Shown here: positions 28,305 through 36,795 of the stretch, piece by piece
Layout: each line of letters starts with the position of its first letter
How positions within the stretch are numbered: the stretch's first letter is position 1
Assembly (NCBI GenBank): GCA_036362785.1
Contig: CP143625.1
Span: 1,551,401 to 1,615,400, forward strand
Origin: a beta proteobacterium MWH-UniP1
GTDB taxonomy: Bacteria > Pseudomonadota > Gammaproteobacteria > Burkholderiales > Burkholderiaceae_A
Direction: 5' to 3'
DNA length: 64,000 nt
Program-made: the position numbers and the translations under genes
Notes under the pieces: model-generated
What the model was told of the DNA's origin: nothing
Databases searched by the model: none
Seen by the model: only the letters and a program-made list of their open reading frames with translations

Positions 28305-28328
28305 GAACGATAGTCAATTTCAGAAAAG

Positions 28329-29003
28329 TTGCAGATAGTCCCTGATTTTAGGCGCAAGGCAATGTTTGGACCCAGAGAAAAATTAATGGCCCGCGGGGTC
28401 AAGAGTTTGGAAGATGCCGAGTTATTCGCCGTCTTGCTCGGCACCGGCGTTGCCGGGCGATCCGTCACCCAACTCGCTCACGACTTACTCAACCGGTTTG
28501 GCAGCATTCCCGCCACCCTGTCGGCCTCTTGGGAAGAACTGCGTGAGCTGCCCGGGATTGGCTCTGCCAGATTCGCGATGCTTCAGGCCTGCCTGGAACT
28601 CGCCCGCCGGTCGTCTTATCGGCCAATAAGTGAGCGGCCACTAATAAATAGCCCCGGCGCGGTCTCAGAGTTCCTGATGGCCCACTTGGGCGGGCTTCCG
28701 CATGAAGTCTTCGCCGTTTTATTTTTAGACGCCGGCATGCGGCTGATCCGATTTGAGCAGCTCTTTGTGGGTAGCCTGACCCAGACCAGCGTCTACCCCC
28801 GGGAAGTCGCAAGGCGTTGCCTGCAGCTCAATGCAGCGGCCATCATCGCCGCCCATAATCACCCCTCGGGCGTGGCCGAACCCAGCCGAGCCGATCAATT
28901 ATTGACCACTAGCCTGCGCCGAAGCCTGGCCGTCTTAGAAATCGAGCTTCTGGACCACCTGATCGTGGCTGGGGACAGGACCGTGTCGGCTGGCGGCATT
29001 TGA
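28329..29003 (+). CDS. radC: RadC family JAMM-domain protein
   Basis: MPN+/JAMM metalloprotein historically called a DNA repair protein, although its enzymatic role is unsettled. The N-terminal helix-hairpin-helix region contains PREKLMARG and ELPGIGSARFAML. The C-terminal domain has the zinc motif AHNHPSG followed by S-x-A-D (SRADQLL). TTG at 28329 gives 224 residues; ATG at 28362, starting MFGPREKL, is an equally possible start (213 residues). Its stop codon lies inside the -35 box of the rpmB promoter. Confidence 0.92.
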   Translation: MQIVPDFRRKAMFGPREKLMARGVKSLEDAELFAVLLGTGVAGRSVTQLAHDLLNRFGSIPATLSASWEELRELPGIGSARFAMLQACLELARRSSYRPISERPLINSPGAVSEFLMAHLGGLPHEVFAVLFLDAGMRLIRFEQLFVGSLTQTSVYPREVARRCLQLNAAAIIAAHNHPSGVAEPSRADQLLTTSLRRSLAVLEIELLDHLIVAGDRTVSAGGI

Positions 29004-29029
29004 CCTAAGTCTTTGTTTTCTCATAGAAT
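29000..29029 (+). promoter_or_regulatory. Sigma-70 promoter for rpmB-rpmG
   Basis: TTGACC (29000-29005) and TAGAAT (29024-29029) are spaced by 18 bases, upstream of the ribosomal protein genes. The -35 overlaps the radC TGA. Confidence 0.65.
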
Positions 29030-29079
29030 CTCGGTCTTTGCCGAAATCCGGCAGCCCGAATTAAATCAGAGGAAAAATC

Positions 29080-29313
29080 ATGGCGCGTGTATGCCAAGTA
29101 ACGGGGAAAGGCCCCATGGTTGGGAACAATGTATCCCACGCCAACAACAAGACCAAGCGTCGTTTTCTGCCCAACGTACAGTACAAGCGTTTCTGGGTAG
29201 AAAGTGAAAACCGTTGGGTACGCCTGCGCGTTACCCCGGCTGCTGTTCGCACCATCACCAAAAATGGCATTGATGCTGTTTTGGCCGATCTGCGTGAGCG
29301 CAACGCACTGTAA
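29080..29313 (+). CDS. rpmB: 50S ribosomal protein L28
   Basis: The 77-residue basic protein begins [29 protein letters not shown], the hallmark start of L28, and ends with [13 protein letters not shown]. An AGAGGA ribosome site lies about ten bases before the ATG. It is followed 30 bases later by rpmG, the conserved pair. Confidence 0.97.
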   Translation: MARVCQVTGKGPMVGNNVSHANNKTKRRFLPNVQYKRFWVESENRWVRLRVTPAAVRTITKNGIDAVLADLRERNAL

Positions 29314-29343
29314 CCAACCCTCTACTGATAACCGAGAACAATC

Positions 29344-29511
29344 ATGGCAAAAAGCGGCCGCGAAAAAATCAAATTAGAGTCCAGTGCTGGCACGGGCCAC
29401 TTCTACACCACCACCAAGAACAAGAAGACCACGCCTGAAAAGATTGAGATCAAAAAATTTGATCCCAAAGCTCGCAAGCACGTCATGTACAAGGAAACCA
29501 AGATCAAGTAA
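29344..29511 (+). CDS. rpmG: 50S ribosomal protein L33
   Basis: A 55-residue basic protein that reads [20 protein letters not shown] at its start and ends [11 protein letters not shown]. It has no Cys, so it is the zinc-independent form. It follows rpmB and is closed by an intrinsic terminator 22 bases downstream. Confidence 0.97.
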   Translation: MAKSGREKIKLESSAGTGHFYTTTKNKKTTPEKIEIKKFDPKARKHVMYKETKIK

Positions 29512-29533
29512 TCAGTATCTTGGCCCAATAAAA

Positions 29534-29558
29534 AACCGCGACATCTCGCGGTTTTTTA
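29534..29558 (+). terminator. Rho-independent terminator after rpmG
   Basis: AACCGCG (29534-29540) pairs with CGCGGTT (29547-29553) around a 6-base loop, followed by TTTTATT. An A-run on the other side makes it likely to serve the convergent oxidoreductase gene too. Confidence 0.9.
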
Positions 29559-29577
29559 TTGTCCAGTCGCCACATCA

Positions 29578-30918
29578 CTAAGCGACAAACAAACTCTCCA
29601 TTTCTTTTCGTAAACGATAAGCCGTCTGCGTTGGATCGATCTTCACGTCGTCCCACGTGAGTGACTGGCCTGCCGGCACATCGCGCACCAGCATCAGGTT
29701 GTGGGCTAGCCCCAGGGGCAGTCCACCAATCTGCTTTGATCTTTGCGCTGACAGCAGTTTGCCGTGAACGGTGTAACCACCTTCGCCGTCCAACATTTCT
29801 CCGGCCTTGAGATTGCGCTTTGCCGTTGCCACAACATCGGCATTCCAGCCAATCGCGGCACCCGTGGATTCTCCACGCAGGGCAACAGACGCTACAGAGA
29901 TACCGACCTCTAGGCCAATCAAATGCCAACGTTTATACATGCAGGCGTACCGACCGGATGGATCAGTGCGGACCATGTATTCCTTAAAGCAATTACGGAT
30001 GTATTCAGTGTCGCCTTCAAAAACAACAAAGACACCGAATCGAATGTCATAAGGAATCACGCGACCATCTTTTTCCAGAGACGACACCACTTCGACCTGG
30101 CCCTTTTGATGCAGTACACCGCCCTCACTGATGGGTCGGCAGACAAAGGGGATGTCATCTACTGATGCCGGCGGATAGGTGAGTCCGTCAGGTGGCGCAA
30201 CGAGACCCGTGGCGTTACAGATTGCCGTGCTCTCAATCGCAGGCTTCGATCCATCTAAAAATGAGTTGAACATTTTCGGATTCAAACCACCGATACGCGC
30301 CTGTTCCGGTGACAAGCCGTAGTAGCCCCATACGGTTTCCGGTGTGGACTGCGCGAAATGCGGCAACCACTTGTGGCCCCGGCCAGCCGCCACCACGGAA
30401 AAACCTGCGGTACGGGCCCAGTCCACCAACTCACAGACCAAGGCGGGCTGGTCACCATAAGCAAGGCTGTAGACAACACCATTTTCCGCCGCACGCTTGG
30501 TGAGAAGCGGGCCGCAAAAGGCATCTGCTTCCACAGTGACATTGACCACATGCTTGCCATTTGCAAACGCCAACAAGCAATGCTCGACCGCAGCGATGGG
30601 GTGGCCTGTGCACTCCACCACCACATCTATTGCAGGATGTTTAACCAGCGCCTGCCAATCGTCACCGATGTAAGTTTTTCTTTGGGCAAGTGCCTGGTCA
30701 ATGGATGCGGCAGCGTATTGCTCGGGCTGCCAGCCAACGCGGGCGAGATTTTGTTTCGCGTTATCCGGTGATAAGTCTGCAATGGCGACCAGATGCAAGC
30801 CCGGCGTCTTGGGCACCTGGGCCAGATACATCGAGCCAAACTTGCCGGCGCCGATGAGACCCACACGAATGGGTTGTTGCTGCGCTTCTCTTTGCTGCAG
30901 TTTTGTATACAGATTCAT
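29578..30918 (-). CDS. NAD(P)-binding oxidoreductase with C-terminal SAF domain
   Basis: The 446-residue protein starts with a Rossmann fold (about 15-150, VGLIGAGKFGSMYL and VVVECTGHP) resembling homoserine dehydrogenase. A middle catalytic region (about 150-340) follows, with FGVFVVFEGDTEYIR and GRYACMYKRWHLIGLE. It ends in a SAF-like domain (about 370-440, AKRNLKAGEMLDGEGG and VRDVPAGQSLTWDDV). Proteins of this build occur in sugar-acid and tetronate-like catabolic loci, but no partner genes are visible, so I do not assign a substrate. It is divergent from the response regulator across a 92-base AT-rich gap. Confidence 0.8.
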   Translation of the reverse strand: MNLYTKLQQREAQQQPIRVGLIGAGKFGSMYLAQVPKTPGLHLVAIADLSPDNAKQNLARVGWQPEQYAAASIDQALAQRKTYIGDDWQALVKHPAIDVVVECTGHPIAAVEHCLLAFANGKHVVNVTVEADAFCGPLLTKRAAENGVVYSLAYGDQPALVCELVDWARTAGFSVVAAGRGHKWLPHFAQSTPETVWGYYGLSPEQARIGGLNPKMFNSFLDGSKPAIESTAICNATGLVAPPDGLTYPPASVDDIPFVCRPISEGGVLHQKGQVEVVSSLEKDGRVIPYDIRFGVFVVFEGDTEYIRNCFKEYMVRTDPSGRYACMYKRWHLIGLEVGISVASVALRGESTGAAIGWNADVVATAKRNLKAGEMLDGEGGYTVHGKLLSAQRSKQIGGLPLGLAHNLMLVRDVPAGQSLTWDDVKIDPTQTAYRLRKEMESLFVA

Positions 30919-31010
30919 GCCAAACCTTTTGCTTTGATTTTTTTCAAAACTATTTCAGATTTTATTTGTGCAATCTTGTGCCGTACATTCTTATTTGATA
31001 CAAGTCGCAC

Positions 31011-31646
31011 ATGACTTTAAACCGCCCCTTCCAACCAACCCGGGTACTGATCGTGGAGGACGAACCCGAGTTAAGAAAAATTCTCCGCGCCTTGATTGAG
31101 TCGATTGGTTTTCCGGTCGACGAAGCCACCAACCGACAAGACGGTCTTGCCATGTTAGGCGGGGATCGCGACATTGGCATTGTATTGCTTGATTTGGGTT
31201 TGCCGCCCGCAACCGACAACTACTCCGAGGGAATCTTGTTTCTACAGAAGGCACAAACGCGGAGCAGCCTGACCAAGGTCATTGTCCTGACTGGCCGGGA
31301 CACCCCGGATGTGGCGCTCCAGGCAATTGAGTACGGCGCAGCCGACTATCTGACCAAACCCTTTGATGGGGCATCACTGGTCAATGCGGTCAAACGGGCG
31401 GCGTTTTACCACCAGAAACAATCGATCTTGTTGGAGCAATCAAAGGTGTCGATTCATTTGGTGGCCGACACATCGAAAACAGATTCGGTTCAATGCCTAA
31501 AGGATCAGACCATGAGTCAACTGATTCGCACTGTGTTGACCGAGGTTGATCACAATATTTCCAAAGCGTCCCGCCGCCTGAACGTTTCCCGCGAACATTT
31601 GTACTACTACATTAAGAAATACGACATCCATCGGCCAGAAGAATGA
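31011..31646 (+). CDS. REC-Fis response regulator
   Basis: Two-component response regulator of 211 residues. The receiver domain (about 10-130) has the acidic pocket VEDEPE, the phospho-acceptor Asp in VLLDLGLP, the Thr of VLTGRDT and the Lys of LTKPFDG. A linker leads to a Fis-type HTH (about 170-205, DHNISKASRRLNVSREHLYYYIKKY). There is no sigma-54 AAA domain, so the layout is like RegA/ActR regulators. It lies 141 bases upstream of the pilus genes and is the natural candidate to control them. The ATG has no obvious ribosome site, and a TTGTGC / TACAAG promoter-like pair ends within a few bases of it, so the message could be leaderless. Confidence 0.85.
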   Translation: MTLNRPFQPTRVLIVEDEPELRKILRALIESIGFPVDEATNRQDGLAMLGGDRDIGIVLLDLGLPPATDNYSEGILFLQKAQTRSSLTKVIVLTGRDTPDVALQAIEYGAADYLTKPFDGASLVNAVKRAAFYHQKQSILLEQSKVSIHLVADTSKTDSVQCLKDQTMSQLIRTVLTEVDHNISKASRRLNVSREHLYYYIKKYDIHRPEE

Positions 31647-31787
31647 CCCGTAAGGCCACCTGACACTGTCCACTTGCCCGACTAGGCGGCCCCTACGCGC
31701 CTGCGGAACATGGTGTTGTCACTCGGGCATTTTTGATTTGCATCCCACCGCCTGAGTGAGCACCACCGGTTCAACACACAGGAGGCA

Positions 31788-32273
31788 ATGATGGCAAAAG
31801 GTTTTTTGATTCGGCATGTAGCAGCACTAGGCGCCCTGGCCCTAACCGCACTACCCGCGCTGGCCGACAGCAACAGTGCGAGTTTTGATGTGACGGTTCA
31901 GGTTCTTGCGAGCTGCTCAATCAGTTCTAGCAACATGACGTTTAGCAGCATCACAACTGGCACCACATCAAATTCAGATGCCGCCTCATCACTGACAGTG
32001 AATTGTTCGTCAGGAACGCCGTATACGATTGCTCTCGGCAACGGTAGTAACTACATGAACGTCCGCAGAATGGCATGGGGTGGTAGTTACCTAAACTACC
32101 TGCTTTATCAAGACAGCGCGAGAACGGCGGAATGGAACGGCGTCTCCACGAAGGCTGGAACGGGCAACGGCTCTGATCAACTTTTCACAATTTACGGTCG
32201 AATTCCGAGCGGTCAAACCTTAACCAACACGGGTAGCTACGGCGACACCGTCATCGCAACCGTCACTTACTGA
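31788..32273 (+). CDS. SCPU-domain pilin subunit (archaic chaperone-usher type)
   Basis: Secreted pilus or surface-fibre subunit of 161 residues. A signal peptide ending ALPALA (cleavage about 26/27) is followed by an N-terminal donor-strand segment SASFDVTVQVLASC. A Cys pair (43 and 73) is present. The SCPU fold ends with the signature GSYGDTVIATVTY. This is the CsuA/B-like class. The ribosome site GGAGG (31781-31785) supports the double ATG at 31788/31791. It is the only subunit in the locus; no two-domain tip adhesin follows. Confidence 0.85.
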   Translation: MMAKGFLIRHVAALGALALTALPALADSNSASFDVTVQVLASCSISSSNMTFSSITTGTTSNSDAASSLTVNCSSGTPYTIALGNGSNYMNVRRMAWGGSYLNYLLYQDSARTAEWNGVSTKAGTGNGSDQLFTIYGRIPSGQTLTNTGSYGDTVIATVTY

Positions 32274-32281
32274 GGTGCGCC

Positions 32282-32797
32282 ATGACCACACCTCTACTTT
32301 TTTGGTCGGACGGCGTTCGTTCCTCGTTGATCAAAGTCTTCTTGGCGAGCGCTTTTGCCATCACTCTATCGCCACACGCGTCTGCGGCATTACAAATTAC
32401 GCCACCTCAGCTCGCACCTGACGACCAGGGGGTGATCGCCACCGAAGTTAAATCCAGCCTGGCATCATCGTCCCGTTGGTCGGTTCGGGTCATCCCCTGG
32501 GACCCAACCCAGCCTGAGACTACTGCAGCAGGTGCCATGCCGGTCTCGATCACCACGAACACGACCAACACACCAGAGGTCGAGATCTCGCCACGCTTTT
32601 TCTCCCTGGCGGGTTCCGGCCGGCAGGTTATCCGGGCAAGAGTGACTGATCGCTCTCGGCACTATCGACTGCTGATCGAACAAATCCCCGACGACCAGCC
32701 TTCTGGCAAAGGCGTGAACTTTCGCTTCCGTTTCAGCCTGCCCATTTACCGCTCAAGCCAGGACCCACTGATTCCGCGCGGCATAGTCATCCAGTAA
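32282..32797 (+). CDS. PapD-like periplasmic chaperone, single-domain form
   Basis: Pilus-assembly chaperone that would hold subunits in the periplasm by donor-strand complementation. A signal peptide ends ASA (cleavage about 35/36). The first Ig domain follows, with its edge strand ALQITPPQLA and late strands RHYRLLIEQIPDD and FRFRFSLPIYRS. The protein stops after 171 residues, right after the G1-strand/linker. Ordinary PapD/CsuC chaperones are 220-250 residues and have a second Ig domain. No second domain is encoded between here and the usher start at 32802. It is either a half-chaperone or a truncated gene. Confidence 0.72.
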   Translation: MTTPLLFWSDGVRSSLIKVFLASAFAITLSPHASAALQITPPQLAPDDQGVIATEVKSSLASSSRWSVRVIPWDPTQPETTAAGAMPVSITTNTTNTPEVEISPRFFSLAGSGRQVIRARVTDRSRHYRLLIEQIPDDQPSGKGVNFRFRFSLPIYRSSQDPLIPRGIVIQ

Positions 32798-32801
32798 CGC
32801 C

Positions 32802-35033
32802 ATGCTAGAGGCCGCATGGCTGCTGGCCGCGATTGAGTTAAACGGCGCCTTGATTTCGCGTGGCGCGGGCGCCCAACTCACCGACCGCGACTGCGTGGTT
32901 GAGGCCCGCGTGATTGCCAAACATTTGGCACCAAAGTATCGCAAGGCAATCAGCCAAGGTGACAAATGGCGAACCGAACCCAAACACTGCAGCTTCCACC
33001 CCGCCGAGGGCCTGCTGCGCATCAAACTGCCACAGCACCACCTTGCGAAAAAAACCTTGTCGCTCGGGGAACCCTCAAGCCAGGTCAGCATTGCCCTGCT
33101 GCACGATGCAAATCTTTTATCCCAACACCCTGAGTACGCGAGCCAACCTGCAACACGCGCTATCCCCGCTGCAGCCGTTGATGTATTTCTGGGCTCTGGA
33201 CTCAACGGCCTTGGGGCCGCCATCACCCATGGCCCCTGGTCTTTGCAATCACTCCATCAGCGACCAGAAAAAAGTGCCTCGATTGGCCGCACCACTGCCG
33301 AATACTTTTTTGTAAATGGCGCGCAAATTCGCGTTGGAGATTTTCGTACCGAGTCTGGCCCGGAACAACGCTTTGGCGAATATCGTGGCCTGTTACTGAC
33401 CAATCGCGCCGCGCCACTTCGGGGCGATGGCAAAGCCGAGGCCTCTCTTTCGATTGCCAGCCCGTCGCGGGTACAGTTTTTCGATCGCAATGGCGTGCCG
33501 GTCTATGCCAGCGAAATTCTTGCGCCCGGCAACTATCAAATCCAGGGGTTTGGGGCGAGTACGCTGCCTGGTTTTTTGGAAGCGCGGCTGGTGGACATCA
33601 ATGGCATCACCCAGTCCGTTACCCTGCCCTGGTCTGCGGACCGCCGACTGCTATCGGCCGGACAGACCGAATGGGAGGTGTTTTCCGGCAAGATGCGGCA
33701 GACCCAAGGCGGCCTTGGCCAACAGCCCACCCACTCCGCAAGGGTCCGTTACGGCTTGAATCAAAACTTCACCGGCGGCATCTATTTGCATCGTGATGCC
33801 AACCAGCACAACGAAATTCTGGAAATCAATTCACGGGCAATACCAAGCCTTATTGGCACCCTGGCCATTGGTCAGACCTGCCCAACAAACCAAACGAACC
33901 AATGCCAAGCCACATGGTTTACCGAGGCAAGAACCTCGGTCCAACGCGGTATCAACATCATTGCCAGTGCAAGCCACACCACACCCCATGGCGATCAACA
34001 ACAACGCCAACGCACCGCCTTTCTTGGTCTGACCGGCGCTCTTCATGCGCGGGCAAACGGCGCAGTGCAATTTGCCCAATCAGACACAGACGGGGGTAGC
34101 CGCCAATCGGCCAAAACAATGTCGCTAACCGTTCGACTCACACCCCAGGCCAGCCTGCAGACCCAGATTCGCCACCAGCAGACCGATGGCTCGGCATCAG
34201 TTTGGTCGGGCTTTGTGGGACTGACATTTTATTTTTCAAGCCACAAGACATCGGTGAGCAGCTACGCCAATCTAAGATCGTCTGAGTCGGGCAAAAACAA
34301 TCAGCAGCAACTCACCCTGCAGGCGAATTACGGAAGCGGCAGCCTGTATGGCCCACAAATCAATTTCGCCCACACTCAAGACCAACGGCCAAAGTCCGAT
34401 GCATTCCTGCGTTACGCCAGCCCCTTTGGTGATGCATCACTGCACGCCAACAGCCAATCTGATCGCAGTAACTGGTCCGCCAGCACCCGACTCTGGTGGA
34501 CACAAGAAGGCGTTTTATTCACCCCTGCGGGAGACGACAACCTGGTGATCCAAAACCTGGGCCTGCCATCCATCCGCGTGCGCCACTCTGGCCGTGACCA
34601 GCAAACAACCGGCCAAGACGGCAGGGTCATTTTCCGAAAGGCGCCTCCTTGGACCGACAGCAGTTACACCATTGATGCGAAATCAATGCCCTTTGGTGTC
34701 CACCTGGCCACGGGGCGGGTTCGCATTCCGTTGGCTGCCAACCGCGCCTATCTTGTGGACTACCGTGGGCTGTGGTCTGCGGCCAAAGCATGGCGCATAT
34801 CCACACCAAACAATGACGCCTTGCCCGAAGGCCTAACTTTAAAAGATCGCTTTGATCGCCCTGTCTTTGTCACGCCCGATGGCTATGTGGATCTGCAGTC
34901 CAGCGACCAGTTACCGCTGACCGGCCAGGCCGCGAATCGCACAAGCCTGCAATGCCGCCCAGTTGCCAGTACCGCCAACGCTGCTGAAGTCAAACTTATC
35001 TGCCAACCAGCCGGCCCCTTCAACATGTTTTAA
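32802..35033 (+). CDS. Chaperone-usher outer-membrane usher, lacking a signal peptide
   Basis: Usher-like beta-barrel pore of 743 residues. It has an N-terminal periplasmic domain (about 8-95, starting at the family motif AAIELNGALISRG) and barrel strands. A plug-like insert (about 225-290) contains VQFFDRNGVPVYASEILAPGNY. Further amphipathic strands and C-terminal Ig-like domains end in LQCRPVAS...LICQP, a Cys pair. No hydrophobic leader precedes the N-terminal domain, and TAG at 32784-32786 closes the frame upstream. An export signal is therefore missing unless a frameshift lies at the junction. It starts 5 bases after the chaperone stop. Confidence 0.75.
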   Translation: MLEAAWLLAAIELNGALISRGAGAQLTDRDCVVEARVIAKHLAPKYRKAISQGDKWRTEPKHCSFHPAEGLLRIKLPQHHLAKKTLSLGEPSSQVSIALLHDANLLSQHPEYASQPATRAIPAAAVDVFLGSGLNGLGAAITHGPWSLQSLHQRPEKSASIGRTTAEYFFVNGAQIRVGDFRTESGPEQRFGEYRGLLLTNRAAPLRGDGKAEASLSIASPSRVQFFDRNGVPVYASEILAPGNYQIQGFGASTLPGFLEARLVDINGITQSVTLPWSADRRLLSAGQTEWEVFSGKMRQTQGGLGQQPTHSARVRYGLNQNFTGGIYLHRDANQHNEILEINSRAIPSLIGTLAIGQTCPTNQTNQCQATWFTEARTSVQRGINIIASASHTTPHGDQQQRQRTAFLGLTGALHARANGAVQFAQSDTDGGSRQSAKTMSLTVRLTPQASLQTQIRHQQTDGSASVWSGFVGLTFYFSSHKTSVSSYANLRSSESGKNNQQQLTLQANYGSGSLYGPQINFAHTQDQRPKSDAFLRYASPFGDASLHANSQSDRSNWSASTRLWWTQEGVLFTPAGDDNLVIQNLGLPSIRVRHSGRDQQTTGQDGRVIFRKAPPWTDSSYTIDAKSMPFGVHLATGRVRIPLAANRAYLVDYRGLWSAAKAWRISTPNNDALPEGLTLKDRFDRPVFVTPDGYVDLQSSDQLPLTGQAANRTSLQCRPVASTANAAEVKLICQPAGPFNMF

Positions 35034-35082
35034 ATCGGCGACAATAAAGGCCTTCTTTTAGACCTTTCTTATCGCTTGTCGA

Positions 35083-35325
35083 ATGCCATCTCACGTGACT
35101 GATCCGCGTCGTCTCGCCCACGACATTTACAATCAGCTGGCCATCATTTCCGGACACGCTAGTCTCTTGCAGACGAGTCCCAACCTGACCCAAAGCGAAC
35201 AGGCGGCACTTCATTCAATTGCCCATGCAACGCAGATCATTCAACAGCAGGTGAGACATCTGGCCAAACCGGCACACACCACTGCCTTGCCAGACGAGAA
35301 AACAGCTGAAGTCGTTGCGCCCTAA
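35083..35325 (+). CDS. Small histidine-kinase DHp-like protein without an ATPase domain
   Basis: An 80-residue soluble helical protein. Its centre reads LAHDIYNQLAIISGHASLLQ, which resembles the H-box of HisKA domains (H-D/E-x-x-N-x-L), with His13 as the possible phospho-acceptor. A second helix (about 36-58) rich in Gln/Ile follows. There is no sensor domain and no HATPase_c domain. It lies 49 bases downstream of the usher, in the same direction as the REC-Fis regulator, so it could be a phosphotransfer partner. Function is inference from this pattern; the frame is short, and it overlaps the convergent dehydrogenase stop by a few bases. Confidence 0.5.
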   Translation: MPSHVTDPRRLAHDIYNQLAIISGHASLLQTSPNLTQSEQAALHSIAHATQIIQQQVRHLAKPAHTTALPDEKTAEVVAP

Positions 35326-36101
35326 CCGCGACCAACAAACGGCATCTTGGTGGCCATCACGGTCATGAACTGCACGTTTGCGTTTAACGGCAAGCCCGCC
35401 ATATAGGCCACGGCATCGGCCACGTCTGAGATCTCCATGCGCGGTTCCGCCATGCGGGATCCGTTGGCCTGAAGCGCGCCTGCGCCAAAGCCAGTGGTCA
35501 TTTCAGAAGCTGCATTGCCAATATCAATCTGGCCACATGCAATATCAAAGGGCCGCCCATCGAGCGATAAGGACTTGGTCAAGCCGGTAATGGCGTGCTT
35601 GGTCGCGGTATACCCCACCGACTGTGGACGTGGTGCATGGGCCGAAATAGAACCATTGTTGATAATTCTGCCGCCCTGCGGTGATTGTCGGCGCATCTGA
35701 CCAAAGGCAGCGCGGGCACATAAAAAAGCGCCGGTTAAATTCACGTCGACCGAGGCCCGCCAATTTTCAACAGACAACTCATCAATCAACTGACCCGGCG
35801 GAAAAATGCCGGCGTTATTGAATAACAAATCAAGCCGTGACCAACGGCCCACGATTTCTGCAAACACGCGGTCAACATCTTGTTCATCTGCGACATCCCC
35901 CATCAGGACCAAGGCACGGTCCTGAAAGCCCTCTGCGGTTTCCGCAAGCGGTCCCTGGCGACGGCCCATGAGCGCCACCTGCCAACCGAGCGTTAAGAGT
36001 TTTCGGGCCACACCACGGCCAATGCCGCTTCCCGCACCCGTTACCAAGGCAACGCCTGGGCTGCGACCCGCTAAGGATGTGGTTGATTGGGGAGTGCTCA
36101 T
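35322..36101 (-). CDS. Short-chain dehydrogenase/reductase
   Basis: Classical SDR of 259 residues. The NAD(P) loop is VTGAGSGIGRG, followed by NNAGIFPPG, the catalytic Ser region GSISAHAPR and YTATK (Tyr, Lys). An NGSRMAEPRMEISDVADAVAYMAGLP tail helix is typical. The ATG at 36101 (MSTPQST) is chosen although the frame remains open to 36239; the upstream part would run into the divergent esterase gene. Substrate is unknown. It converges with the DHp-like gene, the stops overlapping by 3 bases. Confidence 0.87.
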   Translation of the reverse strand: MSTPQSTTSLAGRSPGVALVTGAGSGIGRGVARKLLTLGWQVALMGRRQGPLAETAEGFQDRALVLMGDVADEQDVDRVFAEIVGRWSRLDLLFNNAGIFPPGQLIDELSVENWRASVDVNLTGAFLCARAAFGQMRRQSPQGGRIINNGSISAHAPRPQSVGYTATKHAITGLTKSLSLDGRPFDIACGQIDIGNAASEMTTGFGAGALQANGSRMAEPRMEISDVADAVAYMAGLPLNANVQFMTVMATKMPFVGRG

Positions 36102-36161
36102 TGACTTTATCCTTCTCAAGTAAGATTGCTGATCACCAATAGCCGACAGTGTAAATAGAAA

Positions 36162-36749
36162 TTGAAAACAATCAGCGTTCTCTACCTGCATGGGTTTCGC
36201 AGCTCTCCCCAGTCGTCCAAGGCTGTCTTGATCGGCCAAGACTTGGCCCGCGATCAGGTTGATTACTGCTGCCCTGCGCTGGACATCGCCCCCTTAACGG
36301 CGATGGCGCAGATCAATACTGAAATCGAACAGCGGCTAAATGCAGGACATGCGATACGGCTGATTGGCAGCTCATTAGGCGGTTTTTATGCCAGCGCAGT
36401 CATGGAGCAACACCCACAGCGTAGCGAATTTAAAGCGGCGCTTCTTAACCCAGCCCCATGGCCGGCCCGGGATCTGGCCCCCTATGTTGGCGACTTACCG
36501 GCCTGGCATAGCCAGGAAGTACTGCATTTTCGCCAGGAATATATTCACGACCTGAAAGCACTTGAAGTGGGGATCTCACAGCCAGAGCGCTATCTTTTGG
36601 TTGCCGCCAAAGGCGATGAGCTATTGGACTGGAATGAAATGGTGGCCCGCTACCCGGGCGCACGCCACCACATCATTGAGGGCTCTGATCACGGCCTCAC
36701 AGACTTTGATCAACACTGGCCAGCGATCAAACAATTTCTATTGCGCTAA
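36162..36749 (+). CDS. YqiA/YcfP-type alpha/beta-hydrolase (esterase)
   Basis: Small alpha/beta hydrolase of 195 residues resembling E. coli YqiA. Seen are LYLHGFRSSPQSSKA at the start, the nucleophile elbow GSSLGGFYA, the acid in AAKGDELLD and the final His in EGSDHGLTDF, a complete triad. It uses TTG at 36162 as the only initiator before the conserved strand. It is probably monocistronic and divergent from the dehydrogenase. Confidence 0.85.
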   Translation: MKTISVLYLHGFRSSPQSSKAVLIGQDLARDQVDYCCPALDIAPLTAMAQINTEIEQRLNAGHAIRLIGSSLGGFYASAVMEQHPQRSEFKAALLNPAPWPARDLAPYVGDLPAWHSQEVLHFRQEYIHDLKALEVGISQPERYLLVAAKGDELLDWNEMVARYPGARHHIIEGSDHGLTDFDQHWPAIKQFLLR

Positions 36750-36795
36750 GTAAGCAACTAATGAAATAGTTTTTTTACGCCGAACCAACGAGCGG

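Noticed and set aside
31647..31787. Search for a sigma-54 or Fis-site signal upstream of the pilus subunit
   Set aside because: No GG-N10-GC pair or clear inverted site was visible; only a ribosome site before the ATG is convincing.
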